Part shown: in pieces, positions 28,830 through 39,887 of the stretch
How the letters are laid out: each line of letters opens with the position of its first letter
Position numbering within the stretch: the stretch's first letter is position 1
Source of the DNA: Muricea muricata
Taxonomy: Eukaryota > Cnidaria > Anthozoa > Malacalcyonacea > Plexauridae
NCBI GenBank assembly: GCA_963855995.1
Contig: OY979717.1
Span: 12,713,001 to 12,777,000 of the forward strand
Direction: 5' to 3'
DNA: 64,000 nt
Notes under the pieces: generated by a model
The model's database searches: none
What the model saw: only the letters and a program-made list of their open reading frames with translations
Told to the model about the DNA's origin: nothing
Position numbers and translations under genes: made by a program

Positions 28830-29652
28830 TTAGGACCACAGATTTTGGCGGAGATTATCGGGAGAAGTGCTTCTTGGGTTGGTCAATGCAACACCTACAT
28901 TTGCTTTGGTACTTTGGTGCAACAATGGGTGATGAAAGGAAGGGCATTGTTTACCATTTTCAATTACTGAACATTGTCTACGTCGACTACAGTTCGACAT
29001 TCTGTGATCTCGTCCGGCTCGTTTTAGGCAACTAAAAAACACGTGATTTTCTTTGGCAACATTGAGGCGATTATCGGGCTTAAGACTCGCAAATTTTTCG
29101 CATTGATCGGGCCAGTGGAGAGAATTCTTGCAAAACCAACACTTATGTCGTGTATTGTCATTTCTTCTTTCATCCGTTGTCGTCCGGTGATAGATTGAAC
29201 GATTACTACCACTTGTTCTTATCGGGGCTGTTGCACGCTCGAGACTTCATTTCAATCGACATCCAATTAATCAAACCTTTCAACGATGCTGGTTTCTTAT
29301 CTCTTTGCAGCTCTCGTGACCACACTTTCCGGTCATCGACACACATTTTTTGCTCAATGATGGACAACATATGGTTGTTATCCATGTCGCTAGGTAATCC
29401 GACTTCCTTTAACGTGTTATAACAACGTCTGACTAAGTGAACTAACTCGCAAAATCGGGCATCTTCGCCTGGGCAGAGCGCCTTAAATTTGCCGATATCT
29501 TGGGTAATCGTGTCCGAAACATATCGTGGGTCCCCATAAACAGAGTCAAGGTACTCCCACGCCGCGTCATAATCTGAGCCTATTCCTTTTATCAGCTCAA
29601 GTGGTTTGCCCTCGAGACATGTCCGTAAAAATGTCATTGCGTCGCGTTTACC
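28830..29652 (-). pseudogene. BEL/Pao Gag C-terminal part with zinc knuckles
   Basis: After the foldback insertion the Gag frame resumes: FLRTCLEGKPLELIKGI, AWEYLDSVYGDPRYV and KFKALCPGEDARFCELVHLV are typical of the BEL Gag capsid-like region. Farther on, Cys/His-rich text (CWFCKNSLHW, then CLKRAGRDHRMSNCSRRRQC) marks nucleic-acid-binding knuckles. Frameshifts near 29210 and 29030. Confidence 0.8.
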
Positions 29653-31219
29653 GGCCACTACTAAAAAGCGATACAGCGATACAACGATACAGCGATACGC
29701 GGAGCCGGAGCCGGAGCCTGGAGCCGGAGCCACGCGTAAATTATTCAAATTAATTAATTATTAAATAAATTATTGCTTTCAATCACCGCAGGAGACATTA
29801 GTAATGGTATTTTCCGGGGGGAGGCGCATATACTTAAAAATACCTATTATAAAGGGAAAATGCGAAGACTTAATTAAATAGATTTAAATGCTAGCATATG
29901 CAAAACAATAATTTGGTATATTTCTTCACATACTTGGTGGTTGACAATAATATTCATATAGATTGTAGGTCACTTCAGACATTCAAACTAACAGAAATTC
30001 GTCCAATGCTCTACGTCGATCGGCGCTTTGTATTTCACTGTTGACAGTAATAGGCTTTGCACCAAGTCGCGGTGTGAAAAGAGCAACTGTGGATATTCAC
30101 TTTAATGTTACACTAATTCAAGTGTAAATTCTTTAAGGTATTATAGTCTGGTAGATTTCAAATTAATACGTAAAATACCAGCTTGATGAAAAAGCAAAAG
30201 AGACGCGATAAGGCAATGCTGACTAATAAAGTCGAGGGTTTGATGAGTATTTCCTTCCCCTCCATTAGGTGTTTTTATAAGCGCATCATAGGTCGACACC
30301 ACATGCACAAAATGCAGCATGGTGTGCTTTGTTGAACGGTCACCTCTGTTAAGCGGACAAGGTTACCTTTTCAACGGTCGCTTTGTGTGTTGTGTACGGG
30401 ATTTTGTCATTCGAAATACTGTAACATTGCTTTGATTGAAATGTGAGCGTGCGCGGATTGATGATTTGGTACAAACAAGCGATCAGCGCGTTTTCCTACT
30501 GTGTTTTTTCGCAAGATCTGAGATTTCCCAGTCACTTAAATTTTAGTCTATATGCATGTGCATGTGCATGTGGTAAACACCTAAGGGAGGGGAAGGAAAT
30601 ACTCATCAAACCCTCGACTTTATTAGTCAGCATTGCCTTATCGCGTGTCTTTTGCTTTTTCATGAAGCTGGTATTTTACGTATTTTGAAATCTACCAGAC
30701 TATAATACCTTACAGAATTTACACTTGAATTAATGTAACATTAAAGTGAATATCCACAGTTGCTTTTTTCACACCGCGACTTCGTGCGAAGCCTATCACT
30801 GTCAACAGTGAAATACAAAGCGCCGATCGACGTAGGGCATTGGACGAATTTCTGTTACCTACAATCCTACAATCTATATGAATATTATTGTCAACCACCT
30901 AGTATGTGAAGAAATATACCAAATTATTGTTTTGCATATGCTAGCATTTAAATCTATTTAATCAAGTCTTGGCATTTTAAAATAAATAATAATAATTAAT
31001 AATTTTCACTTTATAATAGGTATTTTTAAGTATATGCGCCCCCCCCCCCCCCCCCCTGAAAATACAATTACTAATGTCTCCTGCGGTGATTGATAGCAAT
31101 AATTTATTTAATAATTAATTAATTTGAATAACTTACGCGTGGCTCCGGCTCCAGGCTCCGGCTCCGGCTCCGTGTATCGCTGTATCGTTGTATCGCTGTA
31201 TCGCTTTTTAGTAGTGGCC
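29653..31219. mobile_element. 1567-bp foldback (Mutator-like) element with about 600-bp inverted arms
   Basis: Direct repeats GCGTTTACC at 29644-29652 and 31220-31228 form a 9-bp target duplication in the BEL gag. The arms 29653-30270 and about 30580-31219 are inverted copies. The arm ends contain short tandem repeats, GATACAGC/GATACAAC units and GGAGCC units. A short run of G near 29815 in the left arm corresponds to an 18-C run at 31039-31056 in the right. No transposase is encoded. Removing it rejoins the Gag frame. Confidence 0.9.
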
Positions 31220-31933
31220 GCGTTTACCATATCTCGCTTCTATTGCGTACTTGAAATCTGCACGGAAAATTGCGTATTCTCGTACATCACCGCTAAATTT
31301 TGGCATTTTAGGTTTCTCCATTTTAAAACTACACGTTTGATTCATGCTTTGTTCAGGTTGTTCATTCGCGTGACTAGCTGGAGTATGTTTAACAGAGGTG
31401 ATAGGATCAGGGGCCTCAACCACGGGTGACGTATTTATAGCATTGCTTGGGGCAGTCTCGTACAAATTTGGAATTCCATTGGAATTTTCCATGCTAGTTT
31501 CACGGTCCATTTTCTCTTCTAAATTCGAAACACTGTCACTAGTACATGCTTCTACGTTTATACTGGACTGTTGAGCATTAATGACTTCTATCACTTTACT
31601 TTCAATATACAATTTTGCCTTTGTTTCTAAATTCATGAACGTTTCCTGGCATTCTTCAAGCCAGTGTTCTTCTACAGTGAACGCTTCGTCATTCTCAATT
31701 AGACTCGCATATTCTTCATGCTTTACTACGAGCTTGTCGTACGTTTGCTTATACAGAAGAAGAGATTGGCTTACCTCTTCTCGTGGCCGTCCTGCGTCGA
31801 TCAAATGATTCACGGCTTTCCCAGCTCTGGTCAATGCGGCTTTCGAGGTACGTCGATTCATTTTTGCGTTCTTCAATCTTGCGTCGACAACTTCTGGCGC
31901 TGGCGCCGACGTTCCTTCGGTTTCGGGCATCAC
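31220..31933 (-). pseudogene. BEL/Pao Gag N-terminal part
   Basis: The ATG at 31933 opens a 241-codon frame (MMPETEGTSAPAPEVVDARL) that lies about 55 bp inside the 5' LTR. It is charged and helical, with a coiled-coil-like stretch (residues about 20-120), ending in KMEKPKMPKFSGDVREYAIF and RADFKYAIEARYG, the conserved start of the capsid-like region in BEL Gag. It is cut by the foldback element at 31219. Confidence 0.85.
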
Positions 31934-31988
31934 TTATTTCGTAGAACCCCTCGGGACGACTTTTCTTGGCGATGGAGAAATCGAATGA

Positions 31989-33007
31989 TGTTCCGTCGGA
32001 GTTTTACGACTCTTTCGCAATGTAGTCAAACCCGGGATCGTATAGTTTTGATTCACTTATTTATTTCTTACTAAATGACTATTCGATCTAAGATTAAGTA
32101 CAAAAAGGGTTTATGAGTATAAAGTATAAAGTAACAATATTATAAATGTACATACCAAATGTTCGCGAGAATCTTCAAAGTTCTATATATACTTACTTCT
32201 TTGACGGGTTACTGGACAGACTACATTAATAACAGGTACAGGTTAGCAGAATAACAATTTAACTTTACTAGGTTAGCTTTTCCAGTGGGTCCTTTCGACT
32301 GGAACTCTAATCTTATAACTAATAATCAGAACATGCATGCAATAAATATATTTATCACATACTTGTGCCTTTATTCGGGCGATAACACGGTGACATAAAA
32401 ACGATATGTCCCGTGATATCGTTTTTTGTCCCGCGATATCGTTTTTTGTCCCGCTCAAAACAAAGATGGCGTCCGACTGAAGGATCGATAGAGAGATAAC
32501 AATAAAAATATAAAATAATACAAGAAAAATAACACAAAGCAATTTGCAGCTATTAAAAGATAAGTTATTTTTGGTTTGTTCTTGTAATTTCTACCTGTTT
32601 AGCGTATTTTAAACAATCATTTTGAATTCATTTTGAAATGTACTCGAAGTATAAATAATTTGAAAATATAATCTGGGTTTTGCTTTTGATAAAGGCACAA
32701 GTATGTGATAAATAGGTTATCATATTCGAGACTCGGTAATATCAGCTTTATCGCTCTCGTTACGATATCATAGTTTGTCCCTCGTTCGCTGCGCTCACTC
32801 GTGACAAAATATGATATCGTCTCTCGAGCGATAAAACTGATATCACCTCGCCTCTCATATGATAACCTATACATATATATATTATATATATATATATATT
32901 TATCTAATTAAACATTAACATTATCTAATTAAACATTATCTAATTAGTCTTATCTAATTAAACATTAACAGGGGTTCGTAATTGTTACTTGAGTCTCTCA
33001 CGAAACA
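31989..33007 (-). repeat. BEL/Pao 5' LTR (with nested MITEs)
   Basis: Same termini as the 3' LTR (TGTTCCGTC...CGAAACA). It is 1019 bp long because about 520 bp of MITE sequence (32352-32872) has inserted. It lies 5' because the element is on the minus strand. Confidence 0.92.
32352..32872. mobile_element. Two adjacent MITEs in the BEL LTR
   Basis: The first (about 32352-32712) has perfect inverted ends, TTATCACATACTTGTGCC and its complement. The second (about 32711-32872) is bounded by ATAGGTTATCATAT and ATATGATAACCTAT with inner repeats of CGAGCGATAAA. A deleted relative of the pair is at 8330-8742. Confidence 0.8.
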
Positions 33008-33012
33008 CTTTA

Positions 33013-33500
33013 TTTGTAAAAACATTGCTTAAATCTTCCAAACTAGTCAACAATGTCTTTCTAGCTTGTATACCTATGTTTTTAATCCGTATCTAGTTGG
33101 ACTGGACAAATGATGGGTAATATTCATTGACTGAATTTTCAAAAAGTACGAGCTTGCCTGTATTCATAGCATAAAAGCAAAATAATGAAGCAAAATAATA
33201 AATTTTTAAGTTAAAACCTTTGTGATGGATCGGTTAACGTTTTTCATTAAATATTAAAGTATTTTTATTCATTAAAGTGGTCGTTCTATGAGTATTGAAG
33301 CCAGGCAAATCCAGAAAACACTCCATTCATACGCCGTTATATTAAATTTCACTCCCTCGCCCCAGGGATTGTGCGCTAAATTTGGCGCATGCTCCGTACA
33401 AAATGCCCAGCTGTTGGTCTCCTATATCTATGGCCCGAATCTCCCGGGAAATTCGGCCGAATCTCGACATCCCGCGAAAGCTACACGCGCCGATTAAAAA
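33013..33500. other. No gene seen
   Basis: AT-rich up to about 33340, then a GC-richer patch with CTCCCGGGAAATTCGGCCGA. No known domain on either strand. Confidence 0.45.
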
Positions 33501-33502
33501 CA

Positions 33503-33673
33503 ATGAAAAATGGCGGGAGCACACAGGAGTGTATGGATATTCTACGGTGTTTTTTAAGTGGTTTCACTGGAAAATTTACAAAACAAGATGTTCAAAAGAC
33601 GGAAAAATTATTCAGCACTATTTACTTGATGCCATTTGGCAAAGAACTTTGGGAAAATTGTTTATTTGAGTAA
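33503..33673 (+). CDS. Unrecognised possible first exon or short ORF
   Basis: The ATG at 33503 opens 56 codons (MKNGGSTQECMDILRCFLSG, then KFTKQDVQKTEKLF and MPFGKELWENCLFE) with balanced amino-acid use, following a GC-richer patch that could be a promoter. It ends GAG-TAA, overlapping a weak GTAAAA donor. I do not recognise the protein. It may be a chance frame. Confidence 0.25.
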   Translation: MKNGGSTQECMDILRCFLSGFTGKFTKQDVQKTEKLFSTIYLMPFGKELWENCLFE

Positions 33674-33751
33674 AAAACAAAATCTCGTATTCTCAAAGGT
33701 ATGTTGACTAGTTGCCCTGGACTTGAACAGTTATATATTTTCGGTACAATG

Positions 33752-33900
33752 TATCATTTATAGACCCTGCGCTTGGGTAATTCGGCAAAATATTAACCCT
33801 CAGTGATGATATTTCCCCCGGGCTAAAGCCCTCGGGAAATATCATCACTTCGGGTTAATATTTTGCTGAATCACCCTCGCTTCGGGTCTATAACTGATAA
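33752..33900. mobile_element. Short foldback element
   Basis: An imperfect palindrome: TTATAGACCC and CAAAATATTAACCC and GATATTTCCC on the left, inverted on the right, around a CCGGGCTAAAGCCCTCGGG centre. About 150 bp, non-coding. Confidence 0.75.
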
Positions 33901-34058
33901 CTAGGTTACCTGCAAGGTAGGGAATGCTGCGGAGCCTTAATTATTTTATAGGTTATTGGAAAATGACATTTATGCAACCCAAAATATATTCAGTGGCATA
34001 CTAGTGTGCATTATTAGCCTGCCAGTACATTACTCGGCTTGACTCAGTTTGTCTGCCA

Positions 34059-34990
34059 GAAGATATCATGTTTCAGACTGGCTTAAGCATAAGGGGTCAA
34101 AAGGGCTCAACGTTAAACGAAGTCGAAAAGCAAATGCTTTATCGATAAGGAATAATTTTTTACAGCTACAGTAAACTCTGAAATACTTAGTTGTTGTATA
34201 ATTATGTTTGTTGGAAATGTTTTCTAGAACGCAAACACACGAAATTTAAAACTGTCATAATTCCACTGCAAATAATGTCGCGTGAACAGCAGATGCGTTT
34301 TAGAACATAACATGAATATATTATGCAGCGTCTCTGTTTAACTGTGGTTTGTTAACTTCGATTACAGTTGACTATTAGCACAAATGGTAATGTTGGAAAA
34401 TTTTTATCGACAAAAAAAACGCGCTTTAATACAATTTCACAGACGCGATACTATCAAATAGAATGTATATTAAAATTCCCCTGCAATTTAATACGAGATT
34501 TAACTTATCGTGCAAATAACAGCAGACTTCAAAAATGAACATATTCAAAAAAATAAATTGTCTTCCTCTCGCATATATAATTTAACCTTGATAAGGCACT
34601 TGCTTTTGAGTTTTGACCACTGGATAATGCATCGTAATACAAAATACAAATAAAATTGAAGCTGGAAACGTACACGTCATATTTTGAGAGCGGCGGCCAT
34701 GTATAAGGGCCCCACTCAAGAATTAAATCAACGTAGTTTCTTTTAGAAAACTGATTTTTAGGAAGCTTTTGCCTTAAAACGTAAAACTTTTGTTTCAAAA
34801 CGTAAGCTATTTGTCCTGTAGTAGAAATCTATAGCATTCAATGCTCAAGTGGGGCCATTCAACATGGCCGCAAGTCTAAAAATATGAGGTACTTCTGGCT
34901 TCAAAACCCAACAATAGATGCGCTATCGAGCTTTATCCTTTTGACTAATTACGATTTTTTAAACAGTCAGTCTGAAACATGATATCTTCT
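34059..34990. mobile_element. Inverted-repeat element with inner foldback
   Basis: AGAAGATATCATGTTTCAGA at 34059 is repeated inverted at 34969-34990. Inside, GCGGCCATGTATAAGGGCCC (34691 onward) has an inverted partner at about 34849-34874. No transposase. It lies just downstream of lectin gene B. Confidence 0.6.
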
Positions 34991-35261
34991 GAACACAAGA
35001 CATAATTGGTGACGAAACACAGGTGAGTAAAGGTGTTCTGCGCATTTCCGAACGAGCATGACCACAATGCCCTGCGGTAAACATGGTTTGAGATAAATTC
35101 TCCCCTACATACACAAATTAGGTCTGCTGCTTCGCTCGCTCGCTTCAGGCTTGCTCGCTTCGCAGCACACACACACGAAACTCTTAAAAATCTCTAATCT
35201 ATAAGAATCTCTAAGTTCCTAGATTGTTTCATTATCTGAGATCTGGAAAATCATTGCCATA

Positions 35262-38200
35262 TCATGATGGAGGAATTACATACGAAAAACGTTGTATGGG
35301 AGATGCTGTTGGTGCAGTTATCACTTGTCCGTTCATGTTGTTGAAGACATTTGCAATCACATATGGACCATCTGAATTGTCGTCGGGATTTTCATAAAGA
35401 TTCAAAGATATATAAGTATTTTCTGGTTCACGATTATGATCCAGTTCGGTGTATCCATCATTCTCAGTGAATACTTGGTTATTATTCTGCTGGCTTGTCT
35501 CTTCATTTTCTCCCGCTTCTCTCTCGTTGTCTTGTCCTGAAGATTCTTTCTCACTAGGTGTTCTTCTCTTGCGGACAAGCAGAATGATGACAATTATTAA
35601 TCCCAGGAGGATCATGGGCAGGAAGATGTAAAGCGCCAGAGTTAGTGTCATATTGCTGGAGTTCGTGTCTGATTTGTTATCTATATCAATATAGAAGAGA
35701 GTTAAATTAATATCATTAAAGTTACCACAAAAAGTGTTATTTCCAATTGGAAAATATCAAAAGTTGTTCATACCATCTGTTCTTTTGGTAGTTGCTTCAG
35801 TGGTAGTGCTGGTAGTAGTGATACTAATGGTGGTTTTCACTTGCAGTTCAAACTCTACAAATACGAGTGCAATTGGTTAAAGATACATGGTGCTTTCATA
35901 TTAACCTGTATGCATCGTCTACCTCCCTACTTATACTATTGAATCTGCAGACAATGCTTTATAATCGGATGAAGGACAATAACATTTATTACTTAAATCA
36001 CTGAGAGATTTCTTCATAAAAGGAAAAACAAAATGAAATATATATGATTCAAAAAGGTTGGAATTATTTCGTGAGTTCGACGTTATCTGAAACAATGAAA
36101 AATACAGAGTACACACCTGTAGCTTTGACAGGAGTTTTAATCATTTTTGTTTTTTCACAAATCCAGGCAAACTTATTGTCGCATTCTTTATTATTCCAGT
36201 ATTTTATCCCCTTTAGAATGTGAGTGCAGTGCTCGTTGTTCAGGTCACTTGGTTCACCTTTGTTCCACTGCGTTATATTAAGCATATCCCCATTACTCCA
36301 TGTCCAACGTGTATTTTCTTTAACTTGTGTTTCATACGTCAACCCAATCCAAAAACGGTAGGCCTTGTTTTTTGTATGACTATAAATAAAGTCCACTTCT
36401 TCTTGTGTTGTCAAAGAAACCAAATCTGCCCTTCTCTTTAGGCAATCTGAGCGAGCTGTGCTCCAATCTGACTGCTCTGGCCCATAATTTGAACCGTCAG
36501 GTGTGACAAATAAATAACAGGAATTACCAAAGCTTTTCCATTTGTTACCACATGCCTCAATGAGAAGCGCTTTGAATGAAAAAAAAAATAACACTACTTC
36601 TATAGTTATTATCAAATCATAAACGACTATTTATAAGTTATAGCCTTCATTCATTTCTAACATCTATATAAATCAATAAGCTATTTTTTCCATAAGACTG
36701 GCAGTGTGGCACAATTCGTTGTTTGGGGGAATGGCAATTAATGTAAAATGATTTTGTTGTCAGACAGAAACGCCTTTGGACATATTTTTGGACCACTAAG
36801 ATTGACCAAATGCAATATTATGGTAACAAGCATATTCAAGTGCAGTAATTTACCCCTCCCCACCTGGAAATGTTGCAAAAGTACTGTATGTGATGATCAC
36901 TGAGCTTTTTTTGTGAAAATTTGTAAAGACTCAAAAAAAATATCAAACATGCATTAATCGTTGGAAAACCTTCTTTTCATTTTTTTCTTCGAATGTTTAT
37001 GTTTTTTATGTTTTAAAACGTACCAGCATTCCCTATTATGGACATTGTATCCATAATTTATGATACCATTGATATTTTGTGATTTATTGTTGTCTTGGCG
37101 CGGGCAACGGGCCACGCTCAGTTGAAGTTTTTTTACAGGCGCGTGCGCCTATTAATTTTTTTCCCGTACCATAATATAGTCGCGCAAAAAATTGTGTGGC
37201 TATACTTTAATTTAACATTCAAATCGAATGCCCAATTGAAACACGTTAAAAGTTTTATTCCGTGCGTGTAACGGGCCAAAATATTTCTTTCTTCTTTCAA
37301 ATTCATTTCTTTGTTCTTTCAAGTTTATGTCATAAGATATTATGAAGTAAAATATTATGAAGTGAAATCATTTGTGAAATTTCAATCACATGCAACAACC
37401 ATGGTAACTTTCTCTGTTTGCAGAAACGTGAAAAATACTCGACTTTTGGCAGAACATGCATTGTTTTGACATATTGAGTTGATAAGTGTAATGAATTCGC
37501 GACTGAGGATTAAACGCACGATTGATTCTAATGTGAAAGACGCTTGATAGTGCTGAAAGTTTGTTGTAGCATTGCGCTACAATTCCACAACACGGGAATC
37601 TGCGTGTGAGCTGCGTATATTTAACGTTTTTAATTACGGTTGGCAGTGGAATGTACTCAGGATAAGTTAAATTACCCTAATGATATATATATAATTACCA
37701 TGTACGTTACGGGTGTGACACTGATCATTTTTATCAATAACTTTGACGTAGACTGAGATCTTAGCAAAAGCAAATATGTTTTCTAACTTTTCTTTTATTG
37801 TTTCCTTTTACGTTAAGTAGTTTTGATAATTCTTGCTCGTTATATCCATTATTGGTTCGAATGGTAATGTTTCATAATTATTACCTTACATTATTATATT
37901 ACAATATTTCACCTTAATTCTCAGTATATCTTAATCTGAAACGATAAAATCAGAATTCGACGTCTCAAAAAAAGGCTCTGCTTCGGAACATGGAATTCTG
38001 TTTTCATCGTTTCAGATGGTGAAAGGTCCAGAAAGAACCTATATCCTCGTTTACTTTTGGCTGCGATAAACGCTGACAACGTTAGTTCGACAAGTGCGTA
38101 ACTGTGTATTATATATCTCGGCTGTTGTTTATCTGTATATGGTTATATAGATATATAACCATATATATCTGCGCAAGCAGATCTTTAACGGTTTTAACGG

Positions 38201-38567
38201 CAATCTATTACCTGAAGATGGAGTAATGCTCCGAAACGTTGTAAACAATAAAGTTGTTATTTTTTAAGCCTTTGTGGTCATTTTTAACTCCATGAGAATT
38301 TTTAAAAATGAGGCTTAGAGAAAGTTCGATGATAAAATATATATACATATATGGCTGTTGGGAAAGAAGAGTTTTAAGATTTTAATTAAAGTAACGCGTA
38401 CACAAATAGTGATTAAATCTATTTTGCTGTTATAAAGATTAAAATATTTAGCCTTACTACACCTCTCTAACCCAATAAACGAAGTATGTAAAAATGAGTT
38501 AAAATATAGCAAAGTTACCATCTTTGATGAGCGTTAAAAAAACAAACATCGGCCATTTTAGCAGCAT
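35262..38567 (-). CDS. Lectin receptor gene B: C-type lectin, stalk, TM, ITAM-like tail
   Basis: Exons 38519-38567, 36117-36569, 35774-35854 and 35262-35680 join in phase 1 at every border (49+453+81+419 = 1002 nt) to 333 residues. Order: signal peptide (MLLKWPMFVFLTLIKD), six-Cys CTLD with WIGL and WNNKEC, Thr-rich stalk (ISITTTSTTTEATTKR), helix ALYIFLPMILLGLIIVIILL, basic RKRR stop, then an acidic tail. The tail has DGYTEL, nine residues, YISL, then YENP and a final SYVIPPS. YxxL-x9-YxxL fits an ITAM (family knowledge: phosphorylated by Src kinases, bound by Syk/Shark SH2 pairs). The sugar-site motif reads EPS, not EPN. It is the only copy with the long tail. Likely a type I plasma-membrane lectin. 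The TTG-start extension of the lectin exon is intronic. Confidence 0.85.
37935..38016. repeat. Conserved intronic hairpin (copy B)
   Basis: TCTGAAACGATAAAATCAGA at the start pairs with the inverted GAATTCTGTTTTCATCGTTT near the end, giving about 22 of 24 pairs around a 34-nt loop. Copies lie at 46953-47034, 53242-53333 and 62132-62213, always between the lectin and signal exons. Confidence 0.7.
38195..38260 (+). mobile_element. Penelope-like terminus with hammerhead-like core
   Basis: CTGAAGA, a GGAG/CTCC stem, GAAAC and TGTA follow in the order of a hammerhead. An extra T sits before stem II, and stem I does not pair well. Probably a degenerate Penelope-like terminal motif. It occurs only in copy B. 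Confidence 0.45.
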
Positions 38568-39805
38568 CGTGATAGTGCAGTCCAAACAGGATGATGGTTT
38601 ATGGAACTGTAGCTTTACCGGTTTACAACAAACAAATGAAAGCATAAATTAGTAAACATGGTATATCTATACTTACCTTTAACCACAAGGAATGCATTGT
38701 ACTTAAGTTTGAAGTGCAGAGCGTCATTAAGAGACATGCATTTTTGGGCACACCTATAACTGTAACAGCACTTTTCGAAAGAAGCAAGTGACAGAGTTAC
38801 TGGTAAATAAGACATTTTTTCGTCTATTGACTACTATAAAATAATTTGTAATATCAACACCGAAAATGTTTTATTTTCTTAAATATCTATCATTTTATAT
38901 TGAGCAATAAAGGTTCTTATAAAAAACTTTTTATCCACTTAGCAGAGCGGAATTGGTTTTAAGATTTACCATCTACGGCTGTTCCGCATCTCGCATGTAC
39001 ACAAAGCCTAAAATAATTTTAAGATGTGTCTAGAACACATTTCCGATCGAAATCAAACTTGATCAGAAAATTTCAAAATTGATTGGATCTATTTGGCTGC
39101 AGTTTTATCCCCCGTCAGGTAAATCTTATGAAGGATGATTTTACTGCTATATTTCTAATGGACTTTCCTGCAGGTGACAAACACTCGAGAAATTTGCATT
39201 TCAGGTAATAGAAAATTGATCAATTGCCGATCAATTTGGCGTTTTGACGGATAAAATGGATTTTGGTTGGAAAACCACCGATCGCCGGCCGTTATTACAG
39301 GCTCTGCATACACGGCGAAGAATGATCAACCTATTCAGACTTGATGAAAACAGGACTGTACAATATTGTGCTGCCCTTCTTCATCGTTGGCAACCGTATC
39401 GTTCAGCATTGTTAATAATATTTTTTAAAAAAACATTGATTAATTAATTTTATTTTAACTGTAAAGTTACGTTTATTAGATGAACTTCATTATCTTGTAA
39501 ATAATTTTAATTGTAAATATGAATCTCACAACGACTTGTAATTCAGTTCTTACTGCAGGAGGTTACTTAATAGTTATTATTATTCAGAGATGTGACCAAA
39601 TTTGACGCTTTTTTATGGACTTTTGTGGCTGAATCAGTAATGTCTTAAAATTGTTCGCGTCCACATTGAAATCTTGTAAGTTGATGTAAAATTACGAAAT
39701 GCCAATATCGGATCACACCAATATTCACACCAATATTAGAATAAAGATAATAGCTGGCTTAAAATAAAGACCATTTTACTATTTTTATGTGCGTGCACAT
39801 AGTTG
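38568..39805 (-). promoter_or_regulatory. Gene B 5' flank and intergenic spacer to gene C
   Basis: Contains the array's conserved upstream block, with the TATAAGAACCTTTATTGCTC element at about 38905-38925 as promoter candidate, then AGCAGAGCGG and CATCTACGGCTGTTCCGC blocks shared with the other copies. Between about 39060 and 39805 no gene is seen; the sequence is shared with 50330-50950 and 63240-63900. Confidence 0.5.
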
Positions 39806-39810
39806 AGATG

Positions 39811-39816
39811 TTTATT
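39811..39816 (-). promoter_or_regulatory. Poly(A) signal AATAAA, gene C remnant
   Basis: The minus strand reads AATAAA about 75 nt after the tail-exon stop region. The same signal is at 50955-50960 (gene D) and 63904-63909 (gene F). Gene E lacks it. Confidence 0.6.
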
Positions 39817-39887
39817 ACTCTTTATATTTATCTGCATAGAATCTCTAAGTTTCTAGATTGTTTCATTATCTGAGATCTGGAAAATCA

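Larger units (their letters stand above)
23660..33007 (-). mobile_element. BEL/Pao LTR retrotransposon, full-length with nested insertions
   Basis: LTRs at 23660-24193 and 31989-33007 begin TGTTCCGTCGG and end CTCACGAAACA. A CTTTA target duplication flanks the whole element (23655-23659 and 33008-33012). A purine tract (GGGGGGGAGAG on the minus strand) lies just inside the 3' LTR. Minus-strand order is Gag, protease (DSGA), RT (YMDD), RNase H, integrase, the BEL/Pao arrangement. Three insertions interrupt it: 25410-26284 in integrase, 29653-31219 in Gag, and 32352-32872 in the 5' LTR. Stops and frameshifts make it inactive. Confidence 0.93.
36640..38510. other. Gene B intron 1 with conserved blocks
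   Basis: No open gene. Its segments recur in intron 1 of genes C, D and E (for example 37380-38130 matches 46400-47150 and 59770-60296 plus 62060-62330). It contains the conserved hairpin at 37935-38016 and a Penelope-like terminus at about 38195-38255 (CCTGAAGATGGAG, CCGAAACG). Confidence 0.7.

Noticed and set aside
36570-36615. N-terminal extension (apparent start with MIITIEVVLFFFSFK) of the gene B lectin exon, and the equivalent in gene E, as signal peptide
   Set aside because: The codon is TTG, not ATG; no in-frame ATG exists in B, and copy D has an in-frame stop there. A polypyrimidine tract and CAAAG acceptor sit at this point in all copies, and a separate 49-nt signal exon in the right phase is found upstream.
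38615-38815. Coding exon upstream of the signal exon (frame beginning MSYLPVTLSLASF)
   Set aside because: Equivalent frames in copies A, C, D and E are broken by indels, and the GT donor is absent in C, D and E. It is more likely 5' flank or UTR.
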